Below are positions 26,563 to 36,234 of a DNA stretch of 64,000 nucleotides, piece after piece. The notes under the pieces are model-generated. The model saw only the letters and a list, made by a program, of their open reading frames with translations. It did no database searches and was not told where the DNA came from. The stretch lies in contig CAJTTO010000021.1 in assembly GCA_910579275.1 (NCBI GenBank), forward strand, positions 6,451-70,450. The letters run 5' to 3'. Made by a program: the position numbers and the translations under genes. This DNA comes from an uncultured Lachnospiraceae bacterium (GTDB taxonomy: Bacteria > Bacillota > Clostridia > Lachnospirales > Lachnospiraceae). Within the stretch, counting starts at the first letter, position 1; every line of letters begins with the position of its first letter.

Positions 26563-26736
26563 AATTAAGTGACCTCCTAAATTTAATATGTACAGAATGC
26601 CATTGTGAAAAACGCGCTCACACGTTCTTCTTAAAAACATCTAGTAATTCTTAGAACCACTTTGTTTTTTTCCCATCCGTCATTCCGGGGTTTTCAAGCC
26701 TCCTTAAAAGGTCCGGCTCTGTCTCGCATCCTGTAT

Positions 26737-27165
26737 TTAGATTATTACGGCTCCATCAATATTTGTATAAATATTTTCGTCTGCTTCAGTCTGATCCATT
26801 GCAGTGATTACTGTGTTGCTCTTGGTATTTACGATAAACGCAAGCTGATCCACCAGTACCAGAGAATCCCTGATTCCCTTTTCGCCTGCCTTTTTCGTAC
26901 CGTCATTCAGCCTCTCCAGTTGTTTGTCGGTCAATTCAATGTTTCTGTCATTGAGCCTGTTTGCCGCATGCTTAGAAAATTTTACATTCTCCGCAGACTG
27001 CTGTTTCTGTACCTGCTGTTTGTGAAGAATTTCTTCAAAGCTCATGTCTTTTCGAGCTTCGACCATGCCCTGAGGCGTTTTGCTGCCTGAGTTAACCTTC
27101 TGCTGTTTTAGATACTGAGCCTGTAGCTGTTCAATGGAAAGGAACTGACTGTTGTTAATATTCAT
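26737..27165 (-). CDS. Flagellar operon protein, TIGR02530 type
   Basis: A 142-aa protein lying between flgD and flgE, where Firmicutes carry the TIGR02530-type flagellar operon protein. The middle has the family pattern VKFSKHAANRLNDRNIELTD followed by ALV-type hydrophobic strands (SLVLVDQLAFIVN, NTVITAMDQ). Function is not established; the position suggests a role in hook assembly. Confidence 0.85.
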   Translation of the reverse strand: MNINNSQFLSIEQLQAQYLKQQKVNSGSKTPQGMVEARKDMSFEEILHKQQVQKQQSAENVKFSKHAANRLNDRNIELTDKQLERLNDGTKKAGEKGIRDSLVLVDQLAFIVNTKSNTVITAMDQTEADENIYTNIDGAVII

Positions 27166-27216
27166 TCTACATTCCCCCCTGCTATAAAGTCTTTTTACCG
27201 GAAAAATCTATTTCCG

Positions 27217-28050
27217 TTATGCGGTCTCCGTCTTGTCTTCTTCATCCTCTTTATCCTGACTGTCGCCATCTGTCTCCGGTTCCTTGTTCTCTGTCAGCTG
27301 GTTCAGTTTGTCGATAATTGCGTTCATCTTTGTGTTGAAGCTCTTCAGAATATCATCAAGTGAAGTCTTGTCATCCTCATTCGCCGCATTATCCTCAAAC
27401 TTGACACCCAGCTTCTCAAGCTCAAGCTTCCATTCTCCAAATTTCACGAACTGGTCATAGCCGTATGTCTTCATGTAATTCTTCTCGTAGTCATTCATGG
27501 TGTTGTAAAAATCAAGTGCACCCTGAATAACATTCTGATATGATTTATCCGCAAAAGACACATCCGGAAGTCCGTCAATCATTGCCTTGAACGTGCTGTA
27601 CTTCTCATAAGCCTTAGAGTAGTCTGCACTGACAACCGTATCCAGATCACTGATAGAATACTTATTGTCATCAATGACAAGCAGGGGTTTTCCATTCTCC
27701 ATGACAACATAGTCGACAGTTCCCTGTTTGTAAGTTGTATCGCCTGTCTTTTCGCTTGTTACCTTCACGATAACTTCCTTGCCAATCAGTTCATTTGCCC
27801 GCAGCATGTCAACGGACTCTGCCATCTCACTCATCTTCTGAACCTGTGTAAACGTCGCATACTGTGAAACCCACTCTGTGTTGCTGGTCGGCTCCAAAGG
27901 ATCCTGATTCTGCATTTCGGCTACCAGAAGTGTCAGGAACATATCACTGTCCACCGTGTTTTTGTTCTTACCTTTTTGTGTGAGGGAATCACCTGACGCA
28001 GTCTGTGTCTGTAATTTTCCATCCTCACCAACCGGTGCCATTATACTCAT
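27217..28050 (-). CDS. flgD: Flagellar hook capping protein FlgD
   Basis: A 277-aa FlgD. The conserved N-terminal part is clear: DSDMFLTLLVAEMQNQDPLE, then TQVQKMSEMAES and ANELIGKEVIVK. FlgD caps the growing hook and is lost when the hook is complete. The C-terminal half has an extra helical region ending in an acidic tail (EPETDGDSQDKEDEEDKTE) not seen in enteric FlgD. Confidence 0.93.
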   Translation of the reverse strand: MSIMAPVGEDGKLQTQTASGDSLTQKGKNKNTVDSDMFLTLLVAEMQNQDPLEPTSNTEWVSQYATFTQVQKMSEMAESVDMLRANELIGKEVIVKVTSEKTGDTTYKQGTVDYVVMENGKPLLVIDDNKYSISDLDTVVSADYSKAYEKYSTFKAMIDGLPDVSFADKSYQNVIQGALDFYNTMNDYEKNYMKTYGYDQFVKFGEWKLELEKLGVKFEDNAANEDDKTSLDDILKSFNTKMNAIIDKLNQLTENKEPETDGDSQDKEDEEDKTETA

Positions 28051-28089
28051 ATTTCCACCTCTCTTTTCATAACATAACGCTTTTTCCCA

Positions 28090-29616
28090 TTATGCCAGTA
28101 AATCCATCGAATTTCCGTTTGCTGCCATCATTTCCATGGCAATCCTTGTCGCATCATCTGCCCCTGACAATTCCTGCTCAAGCTCTCCGTCTTCTCCCAA
28201 TGCCCTGAGATTAATGCTCCGTCTGCGTGTTCCCTGAACCCGCTCTGCCTTCTGTTCTTCCGACTGCTGCTGTCCGCTTCCTTCCTTATCAAGGTTCCGC
28301 TCCATCTCATGACTTGCCACTGACACTTCAATGGCTTCAATCTTGACGCCCTGTTCCTCGAGATTTACCTGAAGCTGTGTTGCCTGAGCCTCAATTGCAG
28401 CCTTTACGGCTTCGTTCTGTGTCGTAAACTGTGCTGTCACAACTCCGCCCTTTGTCGTCAGCGACACATTCACTGTACCAAGGCTTGCGGGATGAAGCTG
28501 CAGTTCCATTTCAGTGAGATTTTCGCCCTTGACAATCTTTACCATGTCTGCAAGCTGTCTCATAATATTTTCTGTACTTTCAGAAGTAAACTTCTCGACA
28601 CCCTCTGTCACTGCACCGGATGTTTCATTCACATTGTTCTGGAAGTTCTGCGATGTATTGCTCTGTCCGAAATGCTTTGATTCTTTGTTGTCATTGTCCT
28701 TTGCGTCACGGCCTGCATTCCGTGCACGGCTGTCATCCAAAGTCTCCACAAGATTCTCCTGCTGGTTTTCCGGAAGCGTGTCATACGTTTTCGCCGGCTG
28801 CGAATGATCCTTCTCAATGATAACAGGGGTTTCCTGACTCTGTTCTGCATCCGCCTGCTGCGTTCCCTGTTCTTCCTGTCCATCTGACGGCAGCATCTCT
28901 GCATCCCCCATCTGTTCATCCAGAGTCCGGCTCTCAAGCTCCTGCAGTTTCTGAAGCACCACATCAAGCTCCTCGCTTGTAAGTCCCGTGTTTTCAAGCA
29001 GGTCATTTACCGTTGTTTCAACCATTTCCGTGACATCCTGTAATGCAGCGTAGAGTTGCTCGTCTGCAACAAGACTGATGACAGAATCCTCGCCGGAAAT
29101 TGTTGTCACAAGCTGTGCCATGTTGTCGGAATCGAGCAGGTCAAACGGCTTCATATTCAAGTCTTCCATTCCACTAAGCAGCTGCTCGTCTGTAACACCA
29201 AGAATTTGCTTTATCTGTTCAATAATCTGTTCCAGCGCACGCGCAATCTCGTCAACAGTCATTTCATCAACGGCTTCCTCCGCTTCGGGACTATCTGTCG
29301 CAGCTGTTTCCGTCTGAAGCGCATCTTTCGTTTCCACGGTCTCCTCTTGCGGTGCTTTTGACTCGGCATGTTCTTCCACTACGGTGTCTTCTCTTGCCGG
29401 TTCTGCATCCTTTGGCTCTGCCGCAGTCTTATTATCCGGCTGCTTCACGGATGTCTTTGTGTTGTCCGTTTTATCCGGCTGCTCGAGCTTTTGTGCTGTC
29501 TTGTCAAGTACATCTCCAAAGTCCTGCGTTTTCCCTGTCACTTTTTTCGTGTTCGCCACTGCATTAACAACAGGATTTCTGTCAAGGACTGTGCTGTTTA
29601 GGGTTGTACCCGTCAT
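28090..29616 (-). CDS. fliK: Flagellar hook-length control protein FliK
   Basis: About 508 aa. A long, low-complexity acidic and Gln-rich N-terminal region acts as the molecular ruler; the C-terminal hook-length domain is recognisable (MELQLHPASLGTVNVSLTTK, then VTAQFTTQNEAVKAAIEAQ). It measures hook length and triggers FlhB switching. Two ATGs lie 6 bp apart (29622 and 29616); the second is better spaced from AAAGGAGG. A promoter-like region with CodY-box matches lies upstream. Confidence 0.92.
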   Translation of the reverse strand: MTGTTLNSTVLDRNPVVNAVANTKKVTGKTQDFGDVLDKTAQKLEQPDKTDNTKTSVKQPDNKTAAEPKDAEPAREDTVVEEHAESKAPQEETVETKDALQTETAATDSPEAEEAVDEMTVDEIARALEQIIEQIKQILGVTDEQLLSGMEDLNMKPFDLLDSDNMAQLVTTISGEDSVISLVADEQLYAALQDVTEMVETTVNDLLENTGLTSEELDVVLQKLQELESRTLDEQMGDAEMLPSDGQEEQGTQQADAEQSQETPVIIEKDHSQPAKTYDTLPENQQENLVETLDDSRARNAGRDAKDNDNKESKHFGQSNTSQNFQNNVNETSGAVTEGVEKFTSESTENIMRQLADMVKIVKGENLTEMELQLHPASLGTVNVSLTTKGGVVTAQFTTQNEAVKAAIEAQATQLQVNLEEQGVKIEAIEVSVASHEMERNLDKEGSGQQQSEEQKAERVQGTRRRSINLRALGEDGELEQELSGADDATRIAMEMMAANGNSMDLLA

Positions 29617-29679
29617 TGTCATTCCTCCTTTCTTTTTTTATCAATGTACAAAATCTATTTAACTTAACAAATTAACCGA

Positions 29680-29694
29680 ATTTGTCAGAAAATT
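29680..29694. promoter_or_regulatory. CodY-box-like site upstream of fliK
   Basis: ATTTGTCAGAAAATT matches 13 of 15 positions of the CodY consensus read on the minus strand (AATTTTCTGACAAAT). It lies 64 bp upstream of the fliK start. Confidence 0.4.
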
Positions 29695-29721
29695 CAGTTA
29701 ATTTGAAAGTTACATAATTAA

Positions 29722-29766
29722 GTCGAGTGCCAGCGCACTCGACTAGCAAAAAGCATCCGCTTTTTG
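29722..29766 (-). terminator. Two adjacent hairpins between motE and fliK
   Basis: In order of transcription: CAAAAAGC/GCTTTTTG (29747-29754 with 29759-29766), then GTCGAGTGC/GCACTCGAC (29722-29730 with 29735-29743), each with a four-base loop and perfect stem. The second is followed by TTAATTATG rather than a clear T-run. They may terminate the flgB-motE transcript partially, protect an mRNA end, or act in the leader of a fliK transcript. Confidence 0.6.
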
Positions 29767-29808
29767 TCCAAATGATTTACACTGCTGCATTTTCTGATTA
29801 CATAACAT

Positions 29809-29835
29809 ATATCGGATAAATTTCAGAAAACTTTA
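29809..29835 (-). promoter_or_regulatory. Sigma-D-like promoter upstream of fliK
   Basis: Minus strand: TAAA (29832-29835), 15-bp spacer, TCCGATAT (29809-29816); the B. subtilis sigma-D consensus is TAAA-N15-GCCGATAT. The TAAA includes the motE stop codon. It would direct transcription of fliK-flgD-flgE. Confidence 0.5.
29818..29832. promoter_or_regulatory. CodY-box-like site inside the sigma-D-like promoter
   Basis: AAATTTCAGAAAACT matches the CodY consensus at 13 of 15 positions. It covers the spacer of the promoter-like sequence at 29809-29835, as the flgB box does in its promoter. Confidence 0.35.
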
Positions 29836-30711
29836 GTTTCCCGGATTCATTATCTTGGTTATTCTCGCAGCTACAGCCGGATCCATCTCTCCCATAATCG
29901 CGCCTCTTGTAGATGCCGGAAGACTTGAGAGAATATCTGCTGCCAAGTCAAGATTATCGGTCATGGCTCCAAGAATACTTGCTGCTTTGGCAGCATCCAT
30001 GTTGCTGTACGTCGCCACATAGTCTTTCATCTTGCTGCTGACTGCCTCATCCTGAATAACCTGCTTGTAAAGCGCTTCCGCCGTTGTCGGATCCATCTCT
30101 TCATAATATGCCCGGTATTCTGCCGGCCCAGGACCATTTTCTGCGTAGACAACTTCCTCGTAGAACTGCTCCTTGATTTGCTGGAACGCCACCTGTTTTT
30201 TCTCAAATGTCTGCAGGCGCTGTACTTCAGCCTTAAGCGCATCTATCTGTTCTGCATATGCAGTGTTCGTATTCTGTGCCTGTTCCAGTTTCTTTTCAAG
30301 CTCTGTTATATATTCCACGGCATCCTTAATGCTATTGTAACCGCCATAGGATTTTTCCTTTGTCGACTCGATGGTCGACTCCGCCGGAAGAATCTTGTTA
30401 ATTACCGGTATGTCTTTCAGCATTGGCGTCAATACATTGGATCCAAACCCGCCGACATCCATTTTTACAAGCAGACACAGTATGCCGAGCCAAATTACTA
30501 TGATAAATATTGTGACAACCACTACGGAAGCGTTTGTGCCGTCTATCTGCTCATCTAATTCCCTCTCCTGATTTTCCAGCTCTTTCGCGCGTTTCCTAGC
30601 TTCCTTTTTCTGATTCTTCTGCTCCTTCTTAAACGCCTTCTGACTTTCCCTTAGCTGTTTCAGCTGCATCTCCGGTGCGTCGGGGCTTAAATTTTCGTCC
30701 TTACGTGCCAT
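29833..30711 (-). CDS. MotE-like membrane protein (MgtE N-domain fold)
   Basis: A 292-aa protein with a strongly basic N-terminal helix rich in Lys, Glu and Gln (residues 18-50), one membrane helix (VVVVTIFIIVIWLGILCLLV, about 62-81), a coiled coil (YITELEKKLEQAQNTNTAYA, about 133-170) and a C-terminal helical repeat like FliG/MgtE N-domains (NMDAAKAASILGAM, DLAADILSSLP). This layout matches MotE-type proteins next to fliJ in Firmicutes and FlaA-type loci. A role in stator or export support is inferred from position. Confidence 0.75.
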   Translation of the reverse strand: MARKDENLSPDAPEMQLKQLRESQKAFKKEQKNQKKEARKRAKELENQERELDEQIDGTNASVVVVTIFIIVIWLGILCLLVKMDVGGFGSNVLTPMLKDIPVINKILPAESTIESTKEKSYGGYNSIKDAVEYITELEKKLEQAQNTNTAYAEQIDALKAEVQRLQTFEKKQVAFQQIKEQFYEEVVYAENGPGPAEYRAYYEEMDPTTAEALYKQVIQDEAVSSKMKDYVATYSNMDAAKAASILGAMTDNLDLAADILSSLPASTRGAIMGEMDPAVAARITKIMNPGN

Positions 30712-30745
30712 AATCGCTAACCATGCCTTTCCATAGATTTATAGG

Positions 30746-31216
30746 TTAAGAGCTTCTTATCTCATGCTCCTCCATCAATTTCTGTCCGTATGTATATGAT
30801 GTAAGCTGGTCTATCTCCTTACTTTCCGCTGCCAGCTCATCTTTCATAAATTCCTCGAATGCATTCTCCTTAAGCTTTTCATGCGCCTTGCGCTCCTGCA
30901 TAAGCTCCTGCAATGCTGCCCTCGCCTTCTCGACTGCCTTGGCGGCACGGGCAACCTCCTTCATCTGATCCGCAATATATTCATCCATCTTGAGAACTGC
31001 CATTTTGTTCTCGCGAATTTTCCTCACGTCAATCAGCTCAGTGCGAAGCTTCACGCCCTCCTGCATATAATAAAGCTTTCTGGCATGCAGCTCGTCAAGC
31101 TTTTTCTTCTCTGCGTCAAGCCGCATGTTTGCTTCCGCAAACTCCTGCTTCGCCCTGTCCTCAAGCTTTTCCTTGATATCAAGAATTCCCTGCATCTTAT
31201 AACGGAAAACTGCCAT
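30746..31216 (-). CDS. fliJ: Flagellar export protein FliJ
   Basis: A 156-aa protein that is nearly all helix and coiled coil, starting FRYKMQGILDIKEKLEDRAK as FliJ does and containing ALQELMQERKAHEKLKENAF. FliJ is the stalk of the export ATPase and links FliI6 to FlhA. It follows fliI by 15 bp in the standard order fliH-fliI-fliJ. Sequence conservation in this family is low, so position counts. Confidence 0.9.
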   Translation of the reverse strand: MAVFRYKMQGILDIKEKLEDRAKQEFAEANMRLDAEKKKLDELHARKLYYMQEGVKLRTELIDVRKIRENKMAVLKMDEYIADQMKEVARAAKAVEKARAALQELMQERKAHEKLKENAFEEFMKDELAAESKEIDQLTSYTYGQKLMEEHEIRSS

Positions 31217-31231
31217 CTAACTACCACCCTT

Positions 31232-32557
31232 TTAATTGTCAGAAAACATCTGCTCTAATTGTTCCACGGTCTCCTCAAAGCTGATTTTCTCATCCGTCGC
31301 CTGCAGCAAATATTCATTCACTTCGTCAATCTTGCTGATTGCCCTGTCAATGTTGGGATTGCTTCCCCGCTTATAGGCACCGATGTTAATCAAATCCTCA
31401 GCCTCATTGTAAGTAGCCATAATATTTTTTAATTTGCCCGCCGCTGACTTATGCGCACCCGAAGCAATCATCGACATACATCTTGATATGCTCTGCAGCA
31501 CATCAATCGCCGGATAATGGTTTCTGTTCGCAAGCTTTCTGGTCAGCATAATATGTCCGTCAAGAATACTTCTCGCTGTATCGGTAATCGGTTCATTGAA
31601 ATCCTCACCTTCTACGAGGACAGTATACAGACCTGTAATAGACCCTTTTTCCGCACATCCCGCACGCTCAAGAAGCTTTGGCATCTCCGAATATACACTG
31701 GGCGGATATCCTCTTGTCACCGGCGGCTCGCCTGTCGCCAGACCAATTTCTCTCTGTGCCATTGAAAAACGCGTCAGCGAGTCCATCATCAGAAGGACGT
31801 CTTTTCCCTGATCACGGAAATATTCCGCTATGGCTGTTGCCGTCTTTGCTGCCTTATTTCGCTCAAGAGCCGGTCTGTCTGAGGTCGCAACAACAACAAT
31901 GGAACGGCGCATTCCCTCCTCGCCCAAGTCGCGCTCTATAAACTCCCTGACCTCACGGCCACGCTCGCCTATCAGCGCTATCACATTGATATCAGCTCTT
32001 GTATTCCGCGCAAACATACCCATCAGGGTCGATTTTCCTACACCGGATCCTGCAAAGATGCCGATACGCTGTCCTTTTCCTACTGTTATCAGACCATCAA
32101 CCGCTTTTACCCCAAGTGAGAGAACCTCGCTGATTATCGTCCTGCTCATCGGATCGGGCGGCGTTGCTTCCAGCGGATATCGCTTCACAGTTGTCGGTTC
32201 TGGCACAAAGCCGTCAATGCACCTGCCCAGCCCGTCAAGTGTTTTACCTAAAAGACTGTCACCCACCGATACACTGAGCGGATAATTCATGTTCTCGACA
32301 ATACACCCCAGTCCGATGCCTTCTGTATCTTCGTAAGGCATCAGCAGTGTCTTTTTATCCTTAAACCCAACTACCTCGGCCAAAATTCCATGCTGCTTTT
32401 CAGAATCGGTATATATTTTGCACATGTCACCCATTTTCGCATCCGGTCCTGATGATTCTATGGTAAGACCAACCACATTTTCCACTTTGCCGAGTTTTTT
32501 GAAAAAACTTTTGTTTAGTACTGTCTGATATTTCCCAAAGGAAATCCCCATTTCCAT
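31232..32557 (-). CDS. fliI: Flagellum-specific export ATPase FliI
   Basis: A 441-aa F1-type ATPase with Walker A GIFAGSGVGKSTLMG, the catalytic Glu region LIGERGREVREF, Walker B VLLMMDSLTRFSMAQ and the RGYPPSVYSEMPKLLERAG motif diagnostic of FliI-type ATPases. It energises export with FliH and FliJ. Start choice between residues 1 and 3 (MEMGI) is not settled. Confidence 0.97.
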   Translation of the reverse strand: MEMGISFGKYQTVLNKSFFKKLGKVENVVGLTIESSGPDAKMGDMCKIYTDSEKQHGILAEVVGFKDKKTLLMPYEDTEGIGLGCIVENMNYPLSVSVGDSLLGKTLDGLGRCIDGFVPEPTTVKRYPLEATPPDPMSRTIISEVLSLGVKAVDGLITVGKGQRIGIFAGSGVGKSTLMGMFARNTRADINVIALIGERGREVREFIERDLGEEGMRRSIVVVATSDRPALERNKAAKTATAIAEYFRDQGKDVLLMMDSLTRFSMAQREIGLATGEPPVTRGYPPSVYSEMPKLLERAGCAEKGSITGLYTVLVEGEDFNEPITDTARSILDGHIMLTRKLANRNHYPAIDVLQSISRCMSMIASGAHKSAAGKLKNIMATYNEAEDLINIGAYKRGSNPNIDRAISKIDEVNEYLLQATDEKISFEETVEQLEQMFSDN

Positions 32558-32611
32558 CTTAATCCCCCATGCTGCCTACAACGCACGAATTTGCTGAACG
32601 ATAAGTCCTGA

Positions 32612-33535
32612 TTATCCTTCGTATGACAGAAGCCGCAGCTCCTCATTCAGCGCCTCAAGCTGTGTTCCCAGACTACAGTCAAACACACCGTTTCCGGTTT
32701 CTATCATACACTCATTTTTATTCAATGTAACATCCTCAAGAAGCTCCACATTCTCAATCGCTATGTTCGTGCCCTTGATCAATTCTTTTTTCTGCATGCT
32801 TGCAAAGGGATAGTCCTCCTTTGACACATGGATCAGATAAGTGCTGCCACTCTCAATGTTTCTCATCGTGTTCTGGATGAGATACACGATAAGCTCCCTT
32901 GAGTTTTTGAGGCTGACATGAAAAATATGCTCATAAATTCCGGTAAGCGTATCGATAAACATCGGCTCCACTTCCTTGAATTTCTGCTGGTATTCCTCCT
33001 CAAGCTGCGCACTTTTCATCTCCAGATCCGCCAAGGCATGTTCCCGCTCCTCCGCTATGCTGTTGAGTCCGTCCTGATGTCCTTGTGCGAAGCCTTCATT
33101 CTGTCCCTGCTCAAAGCCTTCCTGATATCCCTGATTCCTGCCTTCTTCTATTGCCTGCATCCTCACCTGCTCTATCTCTGCGAGCGCCTCCTGACGCATG
33201 GCTTCAATTTGAGCCTGTGCATCGGCAATCAGTTCTTCACGCATTGCCTCATTCTGTTCCGATGCAGGATTTTCTACGCCCTGCATTCCGTCTTCAAAAT
33301 CCTGTTCTGAGCGGATGACATTTTCGCCGTCATCATGTATCAGTTCCGACACTTCCACAGCACTGATTCCCTGCGTAAACCCATCTGTAAAGTCTGGTTC
33401 CTCACCACACTGCCGCGCAAGCTCTATCGCCAATTCCTTGAGCTTTGCCTCTGCGCGGGCATTCGAATCTATAATCCTTGTATTGGCCGGGTTTACTACA
33501 ACCCAGCCTGATTTTAATATACCACCATTAGACAA
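32612..33535 (-). CDS. fliH: Flagellar assembly protein FliH
   Basis: A 307-aa protein with a long helical middle containing GxxxG-type repeats (GRNQGYQEGFEQGQNEGF), typical of FliH, and a C-terminal FliH/HrpE domain (TYLIHVSKEDYPFASMQK, then CMIETGNGVFDCSLGTQLEA). It regulates FliI and docks it to FliN/FliY. The start overlaps the fliG stop by eight bases. Confidence 0.92.
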   Translation of the reverse strand: MSNGGILKSGWVVVNPANTRIIDSNARAEAKLKELAIELARQCGEEPDFTDGFTQGISAVEVSELIHDDGENVIRSEQDFEDGMQGVENPASEQNEAMREELIADAQAQIEAMRQEALAEIEQVRMQAIEEGRNQGYQEGFEQGQNEGFAQGHQDGLNSIAEEREHALADLEMKSAQLEEEYQQKFKEVEPMFIDTLTGIYEHIFHVSLKNSRELIVYLIQNTMRNIESGSTYLIHVSKEDYPFASMQKKELIKGTNIAIENVELLEDVTLNKNECMIETGNGVFDCSLGTQLEALNEELRLLSYEG

Positions 33536-34535
33536 CTAACTCGTCACCTCCGCCTCTAGAAATAACGATCTCTGCAGAATCTTCAAGCTTTCTGATGATG
33601 TTAACAATCTTCTGCTGTGCTTCCTCAACATCCTTCATTCTGACAGGTCCCATGAATTCCATGTCTTCCTTAATCATCTCGGCAAGACGCTTTGACATAT
33701 TGCTAAAGATTGCATTCTGCACTTCCTCAGTGGAACCCTTACATGCAATCGCAAGGTCGTTGTTGTCAACATCCCTGAGCACACGCTGGATAGCACGGTC
33801 GTCGAGCAGCAGGATATCCTCGAATACGAACATCTTCTTTCTGATCTCGTCCGCAAGCTCCGGCTCTTCCACTTCGAGTGTCTCCATGATGTGTTTTTCT
33901 GTTCCTCTGTCTACTGTATTCAATATTTCTACGACTGCATCCACACCACCGATAATCGTGTAGTCCTGATTTACCAGTGATGAAAGTTTGGATTCAAGCA
34001 CACGCTCTACTTCCTTGATGACATCCGGGCTTGTTCTGTCCATTGTCGCAATACGTCTTGCTACTTCAGCCTGTTTCTCAGGTATCAATGCCCCGAGAAT
34101 GGTAGCTGCCTGCCCCGCTGACAAATAGGAAAGAATCAGCGCAATTGTCTGCGGATGCTCATCCTGTATAAAGTTCAGCAGCTGGGAAGCATCTGTCTTC
34201 TTGACAAACTCGAACGGTTTTACCTGTAATGATGCCGTCAGTTTGCCAATAACATCCATCGCCTTGTCCGTACCAAGCGCTTTTTCCAGAAGTTCTTTTG
34301 CATAACCGATGCCACCTTCTGCAATGTACTGCTGCGCCAGACATACTTCGTAGAATTCATTGATTACTTTATCCTTTACCTGTGGCGTAACGCTTTTGGT
34401 ATTCGCAATCTCAAGTGTCAGGTCTTCAATTTCCTCTTCCTTTAAATGTTTGAATATCAGGGAAGATTTTTCAGGTCCCAATGCAATCAGCAGGATTGCC
34501 GCCTTCTGTATCCCCTTTAACTCTTCAGTAGCCAT
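33528..34535 (-). CDS. fliG: Flagellar motor switch protein FliG
   Basis: A 335-aa FliG of normal length with all three armadillo-like domains: N-domain (KAAILLIALGPEKSSLIFKH), middle domain with the EHPQTIALILSYL motif and C-domain with the charged torque helix (DDRAIQRVLRDVDNNDLAIA). It joins the MS-ring to the C-ring and contacts MotA. It follows fliF by six bases. Confidence 0.97.
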   Translation of the reverse strand: MATEELKGIQKAAILLIALGPEKSSLIFKHLKEEEIEDLTLEIANTKSVTPQVKDKVINEFYEVCLAQQYIAEGGIGYAKELLEKALGTDKAMDVIGKLTASLQVKPFEFVKKTDASQLLNFIQDEHPQTIALILSYLSAGQAATILGALIPEKQAEVARRIATMDRTSPDVIKEVERVLESKLSSLVNQDYTIIGGVDAVVEILNTVDRGTEKHIMETLEVEEPELADEIRKKMFVFEDILLLDDRAIQRVLRDVDNNDLAIACKGSTEEVQNAIFSNMSKRLAEMIKEDMEFMGPVRMKDVEEAQQKIVNIIRKLEDSAEIVISRGGGDELVV

Positions 34536-34541
34536 TACAAG

Positions 34542-36158
34542 TTACCCCCAATCCTCATCAAGCCAATTTCTTAAAAGCGTAGCCACCGCTTCCGGATTTT
34601 CCTCCACAAAGCTTTCTATCAGTTTTCTGGCTTCCGACTTCTGTTCAGTCTCAATGCTCTCAAGCTCATCAATATTGGACTGCAGCAAGTCTTCCACTGC
34701 AAGCTCCTCTTCCTCCTCGACTTCTCTCTTGGTTCTCAGGCTCATGATTACTACAAAAGCGAGAAGTGTAAGGATAATTACGATTAAGACAATCTGGATA
34801 ATGTCTTTGATTTCCACTGAAGACTGAATCGTGTCAATAAACTGAACCTCCTCATAAGCCACAAGGCTTACATTTTTGGACGGTATGCCTGTCGCATTTG
34901 CCACCATACCCACTAAGTCTTCATCTATCTCAAGCTTAACCCGCTCATTGTTGGCAAGCTTATATTCTTCCCACGAAATACCGTCAAGTAATCCCTGAAG
35001 TCTTACATCTTCCTCTCTTACCACACGGTATCTCACTGCCGCTACCGATACGGAACTGTCATTGTACACGATTGTTCCTGTAGCTGCCGTTGTCTTGGTG
35101 ATTTTCTCATTCGGAAGATAATCACTCTTTCTTTCATATGTACTGGTTTTGGCACCATTCGACTCATCAATCATGTAATCCGTCTCTGAATTGGAGTCTG
35201 TTCCGGGTACGCCGCCCACTCCGTCATTTGCAGTTGACTGAAATACTTCCTCATGGGCAAGCAGTCCCTGGTCATGCGCATCATCCGGTGTTGAGTAATT
35301 GTGCTCTGTGATTTCTTTCTGTGAGAAATCCATCGCAACATTTGCGCCGACCTCAATCTGATTAAACTCATTTGTTCCAAAAAGCACCTGCCTTACCTCA
35401 TTCTTAATCAGGCTTTCCGCTTCCTGCTTGAGCATCATCATATTGTCTGCTTTCTCTATCGAAGAGTAGGTTTCCTCCACTGGAAACCATATTTTTCCAT
35501 CTACATCTGTAATAGTCACATTGTCTGTGCTGTCGTTTCCAAGTCCTGTCGCAACCATTCTTGCGATGGCTGCTGCATTTTCCTCTGTAAACTGTGCGTT
35601 ATCATTGAGTTCCAGAAGGACACTTGCATAAGTCTCAAGATTCTGCGCGATTAACGTGCCGTTGTCCTCGGGTATTGTCAGCTGGCAGGAAGCCGTCTTT
35701 ACCGCTTTCATGTTTTCAACATCTTCCTCAATCTGTTCTTCCATGAAAAGCTTATAGCGTTTCTGCTTATCTGCCTCCGTTGTCGAAAAACTTCCCTTCA
35801 GCACATCGTCAATCGTGTATGCCGCTGTTGGTATATTGTTTGCGCCAAGCAAGAGGTTTGCGTCAGACTGCTGCGTGCTCAGAACCTCAAAACGCAGCCC
35901 ATCCGATGATACCTTGTAATCAATCCCCTGTCCATCAAGCAGCTCCTTCACAGCAGCTGCTTCCTTGGTAGACTCACAGCTTACAAAATCCTTTATGTAC
36001 TGTTTCTTTGTAAGCACCGCCACCAGTATTGCTATGGCAAGCAAAATCACAACACCGATTCCGATAATCAGCGTTTTCTGCTTAGGCTGGAACTTATTCC
36101 ACCATTCCTTGATCCGTTCAAATAGCTTTTTCCCAAAATCCAATACCTTGTCAACCAT
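34542..36158 (-). CDS. fliF: Flagellar MS-ring protein FliF
   Basis: A 538-aa FliF. Two membrane helices lie near residues 28-48 (TLIIGIGVVILLAIAILVAV) and 450-470 (IVLIVIILTLLAFVVIM); the YscJ/FliF ring domains lie between. The acidic C-terminal tail ends in EAVATLLRNWLDEDWG, the FliG-binding motif with its conserved final Trp. It is the base on which the motor is built. Confidence 0.96.
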   Translation of the reverse strand: MVDKVLDFGKKLFERIKEWWNKFQPKQKTLIIGIGVVILLAIAILVAVLTKKQYIKDFVSCESTKEAAAVKELLDGQGIDYKVSSDGLRFEVLSTQQSDANLLLGANNIPTAAYTIDDVLKGSFSTTEADKQKRYKLFMEEQIEEDVENMKAVKTASCQLTIPEDNGTLIAQNLETYASVLLELNDNAQFTEENAAAIARMVATGLGNDSTDNVTITDVDGKIWFPVEETYSSIEKADNMMMLKQEAESLIKNEVRQVLFGTNEFNQIEVGANVAMDFSQKEITEHNYSTPDDAHDQGLLAHEEVFQSTANDGVGGVPGTDSNSETDYMIDESNGAKTSTYERKSDYLPNEKITKTTAATGTIVYNDSSVSVAAVRYRVVREEDVRLQGLLDGISWEEYKLANNERVKLEIDEDLVGMVANATGIPSKNVSLVAYEEVQFIDTIQSSVEIKDIIQIVLIVIILTLLAFVVIMSLRTKREVEEEEELAVEDLLQSNIDELESIETEQKSEARKLIESFVEENPEAVATLLRNWLDEDWG

Positions 36159-36234
36159 TTCAAGTGTCTCCTTCTCCCAAAAAATCCCTTGTAATCCTTT
36201 ACTCTTTTCAATGACTGTCAGCTACTGCCATCCA

